Below are positions 44,925 to 52,960 of a stretch of DNA of 64,000 bases, in pieces. Origin of the DNA: Coleofasciculus sp937127375. Lineage in GTDB: Bacteria > Cyanobacteriota > Cyanobacteriia > Cyanobacteriales > Coleofasciculaceae. The notes under the pieces were generated by a model. The model worked only from the letters and a program-made list of their open reading frames with translations. It did not search any database and was not told the DNA's origin. The DNA lies in NCBI GenBank assembly GCA_040218875.1, contig JAVJQP010000116.1. The stretch is one strand, 5' to 3'. The number at the start of each line of letters is the position of its first letter. Position 1 is the stretch's first letter. A program made the translations under genes and the position numbers.

Positions 44925-45896
44925 TCAAAAATCATTAATATTAAGTCCTGTAAAATCTCCGGGCCCTAGTCCCCCTTTCGGTTTCACATAGATATTTCCG
45001 TCTCTATCCTTGTATAAATCACATTTAGACGCCCCACCCTCACAATCTCGTTTCAGTTCATGAATATCTTCCCCAGCATCCTTAAGTCGTTGAATCTCTC
45101 CATTCGACAGTTTTCTATCACGCGAACCATCGCGTTCAGGATCATTCGGATCAATGTCTTGGGTTTCGGCTCTAAAAACGCCTCGAATAAAATCTTCTAA
45201 AGCCTCGATCTGGTTCTGTGTCATCTCCCCAGCTTGCTGAAGGATTGCTTTGGCTGTCTCAAGCGTATTATCAATACCCTGATCTATAGCATTAGGAATC
45301 CTACCAATCACCTCCCAGCCACCATTATTCAGCCAAATTGTGATTACGACTCCAGTCGTAACGGTCAATGCCACGCCGATTCCTATCGGGCCAAAAACCG
45401 CTAAGGGTGCCGCAGCAGAAGCAATAAGTTGCTTTTGTAAAGATTGATCAGATCGGTGAGTGTTGACTCGGGAAAAATCGGATTTAGCCTGAATCTGATA
45501 ACCACCTAGCTGTACCCAATGAGTCAAGGCATCCCTTGGCTGCACCATCTGCGCTTTGACTTGAATCTGCGGTGGCGCATTCTTATGATTCACCCCCTGA
45601 CGCGCTACCCTATCCGCTTCCTGTTCATACATATCCCCCGATTGCCCAATGGTGAGTTTCGGTTGCAGGGGTGGCGGGGTGTGGGGAACGGATTTGGGGG
45701 TTAATAACGTCGAACCCAAGCGTTCAGATGCTTCTCGTTTTGCCCGTATCTGTGCCAATTGTTCCTCATTACTGAGGGTTGACTCTATTTTCGGTTGGGC
45801 GATAACCGGATGGGGTTTAGATTGCGCCGGAATGGGTAGGATATCGGATTTTTTCTTGGCGTTTGCGGGTTTGGGGATGGATTGATGAGTCGCCAT
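44925..45896 (-). CDS. Polymorphic-toxin-like protein with eCIS effector leader (effector 2)
   Basis: 323 aa. The first 100 residues differ from effector 1 at only about seven positions, then a DUF4157 remnant (KSDFSRVNTHRSD) remains without the HELTH motif. Residues 155-190 are hydrophobic (APLAVFGPIGIGVALTVTTG). The C-terminus (265-323) has KLSNGEIQRLKDAGEDIHELK, CDLYKDRDGNIYVKPKGG and GPGDFTGLNINDF, a pattern I associate with a C-terminal domain of polymorphic toxins (possibly type 33; class uncertain). The ATG directly follows AAATCAGTGTT. DUF4279 follows downstream. Confidence 0.78.
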   Translation of the reverse strand: MATHQSIPKPANAKKKSDILPIPAQSKPHPVIAQPKIESTLSNEEQLAQIRAKREASERLGSTLLTPKSVPHTPPPLQPKLTIGQSGDMYEQEADRVARQGVNHKNAPPQIQVKAQMVQPRDALTHWVQLGGYQIQAKSDFSRVNTHRSDQSLQKQLIASAAAPLAVFGPIGIGVALTVTTGVVITIWLNNGGWEVIGRIPNAIDQGIDNTLETAKAILQQAGEMTQNQIEALEDFIRGVFRAETQDIDPNDPERDGSRDRKLSNGEIQRLKDAGEDIHELKRDCEGGASKCDLYKDRDGNIYVKPKGGLGPGDFTGLNINDF

Positions 45897-46190
45897 AACA
45901 CTGATTTCGCTGATTTTTTTTGATGGTAGGGGTGGGTGGCTAAGGGTGGTAGCACTGATTCCACAGAGGAGTTAGGGGTGGGTGGCTAAGGTTGGTAAGG
46001 ATGATTCCTGGGTGGTAGCACTGATTTCAAAACACTGATTACACTGATTTTTTTGATGTTAGGGGTGGGTGGCTAAGGTTGGTAGCACTGATTTCACAGA
46101 GGAGTTAGGGGTGGGTGGCTAAGGTTGGTAAGGATGATTCTAGGGTTGGCAGGCGAATTTAGTTTTCTGTGTACTCTGTGTACCTCACTA
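45897..46190 (-). repeat. R-end-like repeats upstream of effector 2
   Basis: Two to three degenerate units of CCTCTGTGGAATCAGTGCTACCA...CCACCCACCCCTA..ATCAAAAAAATCAGCGAAATCAGTGTT on the minus strand. The last unit ends directly at the effector 2 ATG. No gene. Confidence 0.75.
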
Positions 46191-46544
46191 TTAGCGTCTT
46201 CTGTCTGTGCCAAAGTTAATCAGTAACCCCAGGCGCAGTTTCGTGGCTTTGAGGTAATTCAGGGTTTGGGCTTCAAATTCCTTCACTAACATCCTTACCG
46301 CCTTCGTCTCCACGATGATCTGGTCAAAGCATAAAAAATCCGCATTGTAGGTTCGATTTAACCGCACCCCCTTATAAAAAATCGGTAAGGGACATTCCCG
46401 ATGATTGGGAATCTGCTGCAGTTGAAACTCTAACTCCAACGAATCCTGATACACCACCTCCAAAAACCCTGCCCCTAACTCCCGATGCACCTCCTGTGCC
46501 GCGCCAATTATTTGATAGGTCTTCTCCTCATACAAATAACCCAT
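46191..46544 (-). CDS. GxxExxY family protein
   Basis: 117 aa. The namesake motif is GAGFLEVVYQ, with later IVETKAV and LNYLKATKLRLGLLINFG, as in the PD-(D/E)XK-like GxxExxY family. The ATG at 46542-46544 has an AGGAGG ribosome site; a TTG two codons upstream is less likely. Function in the family is unsettled. It is upstream of effector 2 on the same strand, behind another R-end-like sequence (AATCGGTGTAATCAGTGTTTG). Confidence 0.88.
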   Translation of the reverse strand: MGYLYEEKTYQIIGAAQEVHRELGAGFLEVVYQDSLELEFQLQQIPNHRECPLPIFYKGVRLNRTYNADFLCFDQIIVETKAVRMLVKEFEAQTLNYLKATKLRLGLLINFGTDRRR

Positions 46545-46750
46545 CCCCAACCTCCTGCCTCAAACACTGATTACACCGATTTTCTTAGATTTTACCAGCA
46601 GCCTCACGATTGAATAACACAGATTTCACAGAGAGGATGGCACAGACAGAAGACTCAAATAGTCTGGTACACAGATTACACAGAACACGCTTATAGTCCT
46701 CCCAACCATCAAATCATCCGTACATCCTTTGCCGCCACTCACTACTAACC

Positions 46751-47037
46751 CCTCTGTGTAATCAGTGCTTCTAACATAAGCCACCCATCACTAACCCCTA
46801 AAAAAATCAGAGAAATCAGTGTTACCACCCACCACTCACCCCTCTGTGTAATCAGTGCTTCTAACATAAGCCACCCATTACTAACCCCTAAAAAAATCAG
46901 AGAAATCAGTGTTACCACCCGTACCATCAAATCATCCTTACCAACCTTTGCCACTCACCACTCACCCCTCTGTGAAATCAGTGCTACCAACCTGTGCTAC
47001 CCACCCCCAACCCATAAAAAAATCAGCGAAATCAGTG
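46751..47037 (+). repeat. 90-bp tandem repeat, R-related
   Basis: Two 90-bp copies (46751-46840, 46841-46930) and one degenerate copy (from about 46967), each holding CCTCTGTG(T/A)AATCAGTGCT and AAAAAAATCAG(A/C)GAAATCAGTGTTACC. The last one ends on the AAA ATPase stop codon. A 69-codon frame across them is an artefact. Confidence 0.8.
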
Positions 47038-49143
47038 TTACCAGCCTTGCAACTCCCCTTGACCCATCGGACGTTCCAGCTTCAGACATTCCTGAATCGC
47101 CGCCTGCTTAATATGCTTCATCTGCACCGCTTCCCCAGCACCCGCTGCTAAAAACGCCGCATTCATAGCAATCGTCTTAATATTCCCCCCTGCCATGTGC
47201 AGTTTTCCCAACTTCTTAAAATCCAACCCCTCCGTCGGCGTCGCTTCGGGAAACACCCGCCGCCAGATTTCCTCTCGTTCTTTCGCACCCGGATAGGGAA
47301 ACTTAACAATAAACCGAATCCGACGAATAAACGCCTGATCCAACCCCGTCTGAATATTAGTCGTCAAAATCGCCAATCCCCGATAGGTTTCCATCCGTTG
47401 CAACAAATAACTCACCTCAATATTGGCATGACGGTCATGGGAATCCTTCACCTCCGATCGCTTACCAAATAACGCATCCGCCTCATCAAACAGTAAAATC
47501 GCCCCACACCCTTCCGCGCCATCAAAAATGCGCCGCAAATTCTTCTCCGTCTCGCCAATATACTTACTCACCACCGCACTCAAATCAATGCGATAGACAT
47601 CCAACCGCAGAGTATTCCCCAATACCTCCGCCGCCAGGGTTTTCCCGGTTCCCGACATCCCAGAAAATAGGGCATTTATTCCCAATCCCCGCTGATTTTT
47701 CTGGGCAAATCCCCAGGTTTCATAGACCCTTCCCCGTTGCTGTACCTGTACCACCATCTCCCGCAGCATCCCCTTCTCTCTCTCCGGTAAAATTAAATCC
47801 TCCCATTCTGCCCTTGTCTCAATCCGTACTGCCAAGTCCTCTAACTGGGGACGGGCTTGCTTGCGGCATATTTCCCACAGGGGACTCTTTGCCACGTCCA
47901 AGGTGACAGGTTTCGGGGGTGGGGTTTTGGTTTCCGTGTTGCGAGTGGTTCGGCGTTTGCGCTTGGGTTTGGTTTCCTCGACGGGTTCAGGTGCAGGAGT
48001 GGCTTGGGCGGCTGCTTTTTTGGCAATCTCTTCCTCCAGACTCCTTTGTGCCTGGATACACACCGTATAAATATCCCGGACACTCAGTTGAAATTGAGAC
48101 ACGATTGCTTCAATCTCCGCCTCCAGATGCAGAGACCTTCCTCCTAACGCCCCTTGCCAAATCGCCTTCTGTTCCTCGGCGGTGGGTGGCTGCACTTCCC
48201 AGGTAATCCGCGATCGCATTCGTTGTCGCCCACGTTCGGGACTACTGACAATTAAGGGCAGATTAATCGTATCAATGAATTCCGATAACCCAGCGGTCAT
48301 CCCCTCCTCCATCTCATCCCCTTCCAGGAATAGCACCGCATGACTCAAGAACCATTCCCGTTCACACAACTGCTTGACTAAACTCAGACTCCCAACCTGA
48401 GGCGTCAACGCCGCCACGGATAAGCGATGCAGGTTCAAATTCAACTGACGACAAACCGCCGCCGCGATCGCGCTTTTACTCAATCCATCCACCCCCGATA
48501 ACCCAATCACAGGCAACACTGTCCGAGATGACTCCACCCAAGTTGCTGCAATTTGCGCCACTATCTGCTGATGAGAGGGCGGTAAAACAGCATAATCCTC
48601 TGCCTCCACGGATAACGGCTGCACGATTCCCCGCAATCGCGAATCAATATAATCGTCCCCCCACAGATAATCAAAAATCCGCTCATCGATCCGCAAGGGA
48701 CACTTCAGCCGACTCATCCCCTCTCCCACCTCAATCAACCGCCATCCGCGCAAAGGCGCATCTGGACGCAAGGCGGCTAAATTCGGCTCTGCTGAAAGCG
48801 CCCAAGCTAAACCAAACGTGGGATAGGTCTGCTGCGCCTCCCCCTGGGCTTCTGCACATAACGCCCCCCACTGATCATCTAATTCCATCCCGGCACAGAG
48901 GAGCAACACATCCCGCTCAAACCCCGATAACCGGAATATCTGACAGAGTTGAGTCAACGCCGAGGGTGGAGCATCCTCTTCCTCCTCTGGCAGTGCGATC
49001 GCGATCGGTTCCGTCTCCTTTCCCTGACGCTGCTCAATCCGACCCATCAGCGCCTGTCGTACCTGTGCGATCGCATTCATCAGATCACGACGACTATTGA
49101 CTACATACCAATTTATAGTTGTTGTATCCTTTGCTACAGACAT
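47038..49143 (-). CDS. AAA+ ATPase of the contractile injection system (Afp15-like)
   Basis: 701 aa from the ATG at 49141-49143 (GAGG upstream); a TTG six codons upstream is rejected. The N-terminal half is a degenerate AAA-like domain (VIGLSGVDGLSKSAIA), then a basic Pro-rich linker (KPKRKRRTTRNTETKTPPPKP). The second AAA domain is complete: Walker A SGMSGTGKTLAAE, Walker B AILLFDEADALFG, and arginine finger region AFIRRIRFIVKF. Such ATPases are required for assembly in eCIS loci. It is on the opposite strand to the structural blocks. Confidence 0.93.
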   Translation of the reverse strand: MSVAKDTTTINWYVVNSRRDLMNAIAQVRQALMGRIEQRQGKETEPIAIALPEEEEDAPPSALTQLCQIFRLSGFERDVLLLCAGMELDDQWGALCAEAQGEAQQTYPTFGLAWALSAEPNLAALRPDAPLRGWRLIEVGEGMSRLKCPLRIDERIFDYLWGDDYIDSRLRGIVQPLSVEAEDYAVLPPSHQQIVAQIAATWVESSRTVLPVIGLSGVDGLSKSAIAAAVCRQLNLNLHRLSVAALTPQVGSLSLVKQLCEREWFLSHAVLFLEGDEMEEGMTAGLSEFIDTINLPLIVSSPERGRQRMRSRITWEVQPPTAEEQKAIWQGALGGRSLHLEAEIEAIVSQFQLSVRDIYTVCIQAQRSLEEEIAKKAAAQATPAPEPVEETKPKRKRRTTRNTETKTPPPKPVTLDVAKSPLWEICRKQARPQLEDLAVRIETRAEWEDLILPEREKGMLREMVVQVQQRGRVYETWGFAQKNQRGLGINALFSGMSGTGKTLAAEVLGNTLRLDVYRIDLSAVVSKYIGETEKNLRRIFDGAEGCGAILLFDEADALFGKRSEVKDSHDRHANIEVSYLLQRMETYRGLAILTTNIQTGLDQAFIRRIRFIVKFPYPGAKEREEIWRRVFPEATPTEGLDFKKLGKLHMAGGNIKTIAMNAAFLAAGAGEAVQMKHIKQAAIQECLKLERPMGQGELQGW

Positions 49144-49512
49144 GGTTTTGGCTTTCCTCAAGATTATTTAGGCTAAACCTGTCAAGTTCTGATAATTCAA
49201 ACTATTCTTTCCCAAAGAAAAAGTTTGAATATTTAAATCTGTTTGATGTCTTAACACAACATCATAATTGTTCGTTTTTTACTCTGTTTCCGGAATAATC
49301 TACGAATTTTCAGGGAATTCAGCCATTGTGAGAAAGATGTGCGATGTTCTGGTATATTATCTATGGTGGATATTTTATGGACAAAAATAATTTCGATATA
49401 GCTAAACCCCTTGAATCTTGCTAACACTTTGTATAATATCGGGTTTTCATCTCCCGCCCACCGTATCCTTGGACGTATGTATTTTTTTTAAGTTACGATA
49501 CAAATTAATACG

Positions 49513-49600
49513 AGGTCTTGACAAAAACACAGATTACACAGACAAGGAAATGGCACAGAGAAAACATTTAATAGTCAAGCACACAGATTGACACAGAGAA
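49513..49600 (+). repeat. Degenerate R-like middle segment
   Basis: GGTCTTGACAAAAACACAGATTACACAGAC...GACACAGAGAACTTAAT matches the middle part of the R repeats but has lost the promoter -10 box and mini-ORF. Confidence 0.65.
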
Positions 49601-49845
49601 CTTAATCGGACTTGCTAAATCCGGGTTGAAACTGTGCTTGATCCTAATTTTTAAGCAAGTTGATCAACAGATTAACCCTGGCACTTGCGCAGATAGAAAT
49701 GAGAAGTCGGTAAGTCCTAATAAAAGTTAACAGTAGAGCGCGTCCTACTCACTTCTGCTAAGGAACAAGCTATTTCTTATGTAAGGGTTTAGGAGATATT
49801 TACACAACTTAATAGGGTTGAGTTTATTTTCGCTAATCTACGGAG

Positions 49846-49873
49846 TTGAACCGTCGTTATTCACTGCTATAAT
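49846..49873 (+). promoter_or_regulatory. Predicted promoter for eCIS block 2
   Basis: TTGAAC (49846-49851), 16-bp spacer, perfect TATAAT (49868-49873); 420 bp upstream of the first gene of block 2, the only strong match in the gap. Confidence 0.5.
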
Positions 49874-49959
49874 CACTTCATGGCATAAGCAATTAGATAC
49901 ACCGACCGAACGATGTAGAGTCGCTCGGATTAAATAGAGTAGACTACCTAATTTGAATG

Positions 49960-50020
49960 TGTAGGGGCGGGTTTAGGGAATGTAGGGGCGGATTTAGGGA
50001 ATGTAGGGGCGGGTTTAGGG
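49960..50020 (+). repeat. 21-bp tandem repeat TGTAGGGGCGGGTTTAGGGA
   Basis: Three copies. Related to the GTAGGGGCGGGTTTAGGG motif at 55671, 55756 and 63958. Confidence 0.85.
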
Positions 50021-50032
50021 ACTAAAGACAGC

Positions 50033-50197
50033 TATCCACCAATAACGGAACAACAAAACCCGCCCTATCCACCAATAACGGAACAACAAAACCCGCCCTA
50101 TCCACCAATAACGGAACAACAAAACCCGCCCTATCCACCAATAACGGAACAACAAAACCCGCCCTATCCACCAATAACGGAACAACAAAACCCGCCC
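50033..50197 (+). repeat. 33-bp minisatellite, five perfect copies
   Basis: Five identical head-to-tail 33-bp units starting TATCCACCAATAACGG and ending AACCCGCCC. There are no spacers, so it is not CRISPR. The AACCCGCCC end is the complement of the GGGCGGGTT repeat just upstream, so long hairpins can form. Frames across it are artefacts. Confidence 0.95.
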
Positions 50198-50292
50198 TGA
50201 CCATAAGACATAAGACAAATGACGATCCCCACCATTAACGTTAATTGTCCCCACCAACTTACCAAAACAGGGGGAGTTAACCCGGATTTAGT

Positions 50293-51330
50293 ATGACACA
50301 AGCTCGCGATATATTACCCTTACGTTTACAACTAACCTCCATGCAGTTGCCAGAGGTTACCCCTCAGCCGATTGCGGGGTCAAGCGAGTCAGCCGCACCT
50401 TTACTCAACCAAGCCACGCGGGACACAGAACGTCGCGGTTGTTACCTCACTCTCTATCCGGGAGAACCGAGTGAACTGCTGCTAGAACTGGAAAACCTCA
50501 GCAACCAAACCTTACACTTAGATATTCAAATCCAGGGAGATTTTCCCTCCCAATGGTATCGTTTGGGAATGGAAGGGCGGGAACTTCTTGCTGGGGGGCG
50601 CATGGAAGTGGTGATTCGCTTTTATATGTCAGCGGATTTCTTTGAATCTAATCAGGATTGGGATACTAAACCCGCTCACCGTCTCGATTATCGCGGTCAG
50701 ATTTATGTCTATTCCAGCCAATCGGGAACGGGGAGCAAACATGTTGAATCGGCGAGCTTTAATCTTTATGTTCGTCCTCGTAGCTTATATCTAAACTTTG
50801 TACCCGAAATTTATCAAGAAGTCGATTTTATCGGTCGCTTTCTGAAAATTTTCGAGCAAGCCTTTGAACCTACCTTACAATCCTTAGAGGCTTTATGGGC
50901 GTATCTCGACCCCTTAATGACACCAGAAACCCTCCTACCCTTTCTGGCACATTGGGTAGGTTGGCAACTCAACCCCGCTTTAAGCCTACAGCGACAGCGC
51001 TATCTGATTCGTCAGGCGATGGAGATTTATCGCTGGCGGGGTACACGTCGGGGATTACGATTTTACCTGCATTTATTTACGGACTTACCCTTAGATGACC
51101 ATCTTCCCGAACATGAAAAGCATATTTGTATTCAAGAAGTGTTTGGTCAGGGATTTATGATGGGAAACACCCGCCTCAATCAAGACTCCCTGATTGGCGG
51201 TGGACAACCCTATCATTTCATTGTCCGACTGCGCCCTGAACCCCCGACTAAAATTGACGAACTATTAGTGCATCAAATTATCCGCCAAGAAAAACCCGCC
51301 TTTTGTACGTATGAACTCTATATTGAATGA
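50293..51330 (+). CDS. Phage tail protein I-like baseplate component (Afp12-like)
   Basis: 345 aa. FVPEIYQEVDFIGRFLKIFEQAFEPTLQSLEALWAYLDPLMTPETLLPFLAHWVGWQLNP and the RQAMEIYRWRGTRRGLRFYL stretch define the P2 gpI / eCIS tail protein I family. The N-terminal 150 residues are a beta-rich domain (CYLTLYPGEPSELLLELENLSNQTL) absent from phage gpI. A baseplate component working with the J-like protein of block 1. First gene of block 2. Confidence 0.92.
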   Translation: MTQARDILPLRLQLTSMQLPEVTPQPIAGSSESAAPLLNQATRDTERRGCYLTLYPGEPSELLLELENLSNQTLHLDIQIQGDFPSQWYRLGMEGRELLAGGRMEVVIRFYMSADFFESNQDWDTKPAHRLDYRGQIYVYSSQSGTGSKHVESASFNLYVRPRSLYLNFVPEIYQEVDFIGRFLKIFEQAFEPTLQSLEALWAYLDPLMTPETLLPFLAHWVGWQLNPALSLQRQRYLIRQAMEIYRWRGTRRGLRFYLHLFTDLPLDDHLPEHEKHICIQEVFGQGFMMGNTRLNQDSLIGGGQPYHFIVRLRPEPPTKIDELLVHQIIRQEKPAFCTYELYIE

Positions 51331-51352
51331 CAAATGACGAATAACAAATAAC

Positions 51353-51408
51353 ATAAGACAAATGACATAAGACAAATGACATAAGACAAATGACATAAGA
51401 CAAATGAC
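51353..51408 (+). repeat. 14-bp tandem repeat spanning a start codon
   Basis: Four perfect copies of ATAAGACAAATGAC. The start codon of the following gene (ATG at 51404-51406) is inside the fourth copy. Confidence 0.9.
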
Positions 51409-52882
51409 TAACCATTTCCCTCCCCCATTTCTCCAACAATTTGAACGTCTCCATGTCACAGACGGCTTACTCATTGATGCCCAACGTTGGCAGTTAGCTC
51501 ACCACTATCATCGCCAGTATCATAGTACCTTTTACCAATCTCTACATCAGCCCGGAATTGTGTTTGGGTTGGGGGTACATGTCGTTTCCGCCCCCGCTGA
51601 TGTTGTGGCGAAATACCGAGATGAACGTTGGGTCGAAATTCAACCGGGACTTGCTATTGATTTATTTGGCAATTTTATCGTAGTGCCAGAACCCATGTCC
51701 TATCGGATTTCTTCAGAAGCGACTTCAGAAGAACCCTTGATGGTGTATTTGGTAGTTAAATTTAGAGATCCCGCCGAATTACGTACCCGTAGAGTTACCG
51801 ATCGCATCGTCGAAACATTTCGGATTGATGAAAAGGCAAATCCACCCACAGAAGGGGATGTTGAACTGTGCCGGATTCTTCTCAAAACCGGACTCGTTAA
51901 ACTGGAAGCGCCCGTCAATAGTTTCTCCCCTAGCTATAACCAGTTGGACTTGCGCTACCGTCTTCAGCCCCAAGCTAGACCTCTGGCGATCGTTCACGTT
52001 GCCATGTACAAAGGGTTAGCGGTGGATAACCATGAACAAGAAAGTATTTTATCAAATCTTTCCTATCTTTTGCAATCAACCCCTGGACTTTACCCTGCCC
52101 TTCAGGGGAGTGATAAAATTGGAGAATTTAGTTTACAATCGGCAGAACTACAAGCTATTTTAGAGTATGATTTATTTTTTATGACGGATCGCCAAGTTCA
52201 GGTATTAGGAGAATCAGAATTTGAGGTACTGCGAAAGTATTTAAACGCAGGAGGTACAGTTTTAGTCGAAGCGTCGGCAGGATTGAAACATTGGATTCAA
52301 GGCAATGCGATTAAAGACCTGAGCAAGGTTTACCAAGAACTCGAACAGGCGCTAACCCAAATCGATGATAACCCCAATATTGATACGGATACAAGATTAA
52401 AGCAATGCCGACAAGATATTGTTAGTGAACGAGAGATGATTGCTACAGAGTTAGCCAGACGAAAGAATTCGATCGCGGGTCGATTCCAAGAGTTTGCTCA
52501 AAGTATAGGAACCCAGTTAACGCCACTGGAAAAATTAGACCGTCACGACTTACTGCGGACTCAACCCTTTCTCTTTGCCACAGCACCTCGTATCAATAGA
52601 AAACCGATTCAACTCTTAAGTGGTGGCGGAATTATTGTCGCGATCGGTAACTTATCGGAGGCGTGGGGAATTAATGAAAAACGACTGATTCCCCGTGAAG
52701 TAATGCGTACAGCCCAGGAATTAGGGATTAACATTTTGCATTTAGCTTGGCGTCGCCGACAACTAACCCGTGGACAGCAGCCACCACCAACGGTGATGGC
52801 GTCATCCCCTTCCCACCCCTCCAATCCATCAAACCCATCAGCACCATCGCGTCGAGATGAGCTATTTGATAGGTTAATATAG
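51404..52882 (+). CDS. DUF4159-like eCIS locus protein (492 aa)
   Basis: The N-terminal 150 residues (LHVTDGLLIDAQRWQLAHHYHRQYHSTFYQSLHQPGIVFGLGV) are a conserved region of eCIS loci. Residues 200-300 and 380-440 resemble DUF4159, with ILEYDLFFMTDRQ...LRKYLNAGGTVLVEASAG and the later RRQLTRG; a helical insertion (about 310-375) separates the parts. It ends in a Ser/Pro-rich tail. No catalytic residues are clear. The start codon lies in a tandem repeat and lacks a Shine-Dalgarno, so the start is less certain. Located between tail protein I and the anchor candidate. Confidence 0.72.
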   Translation: MTNHFPPPFLQQFERLHVTDGLLIDAQRWQLAHHYHRQYHSTFYQSLHQPGIVFGLGVHVVSAPADVVAKYRDERWVEIQPGLAIDLFGNFIVVPEPMSYRISSEATSEEPLMVYLVVKFRDPAELRTRRVTDRIVETFRIDEKANPPTEGDVELCRILLKTGLVKLEAPVNSFSPSYNQLDLRYRLQPQARPLAIVHVAMYKGLAVDNHEQESILSNLSYLLQSTPGLYPALQGSDKIGEFSLQSAELQAILEYDLFFMTDRQVQVLGESEFEVLRKYLNAGGTVLVEASAGLKHWIQGNAIKDLSKVYQELEQALTQIDDNPNIDTDTRLKQCRQDIVSEREMIATELARRKNSIAGRFQEFAQSIGTQLTPLEKLDRHDLLRTQPFLFATAPRINRKPIQLLSGGGIIVAIGNLSEAWGINEKRLIPREVMRTAQELGINILHLAWRRRQLTRGQQPPPTVMASSPSHPSNPSNPSAPSRRDELFDRLI

Positions 52883-52960
52883 AGTGTTAGTTATTCGTCA
52901 TTTGTAATGTGTCAAGGAACAGGGAAACTGAGGGAGTTTAGGACGTAAGGGAAAAAATAA

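Larger units (their letters stand above)
49144..50292. other. Intergenic region before eCIS block 2
   Basis: No coding frame is convincing over 1.1 kb. It holds an R-like segment (49513-49600), a good promoter (49846-49873) and two repeat arrays. Confidence 0.6.

Noticed and set aside
46745..46954. Minus-strand 69-codon hydrophobic frame
   Set aside because: Produced by two copies of the 90-bp R-related repeat; no ribosome site.
47857..49100. Plus-strand frames antisense to the AAA ATPase
   Set aside because: Overlapping frames in several phases within a well-supported gene; no own homology.
50033..50197. Possible CRISPR array
   Set aside because: Five 33-bp units are directly adjacent with no spacers, and no cas genes are near; it is a minisatellite.
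50015..50257. Minus-strand frame with repeated GRVLLFRYWWI
   Set aside because: It is the translation of the 33-bp minisatellite, without a start context or homology.
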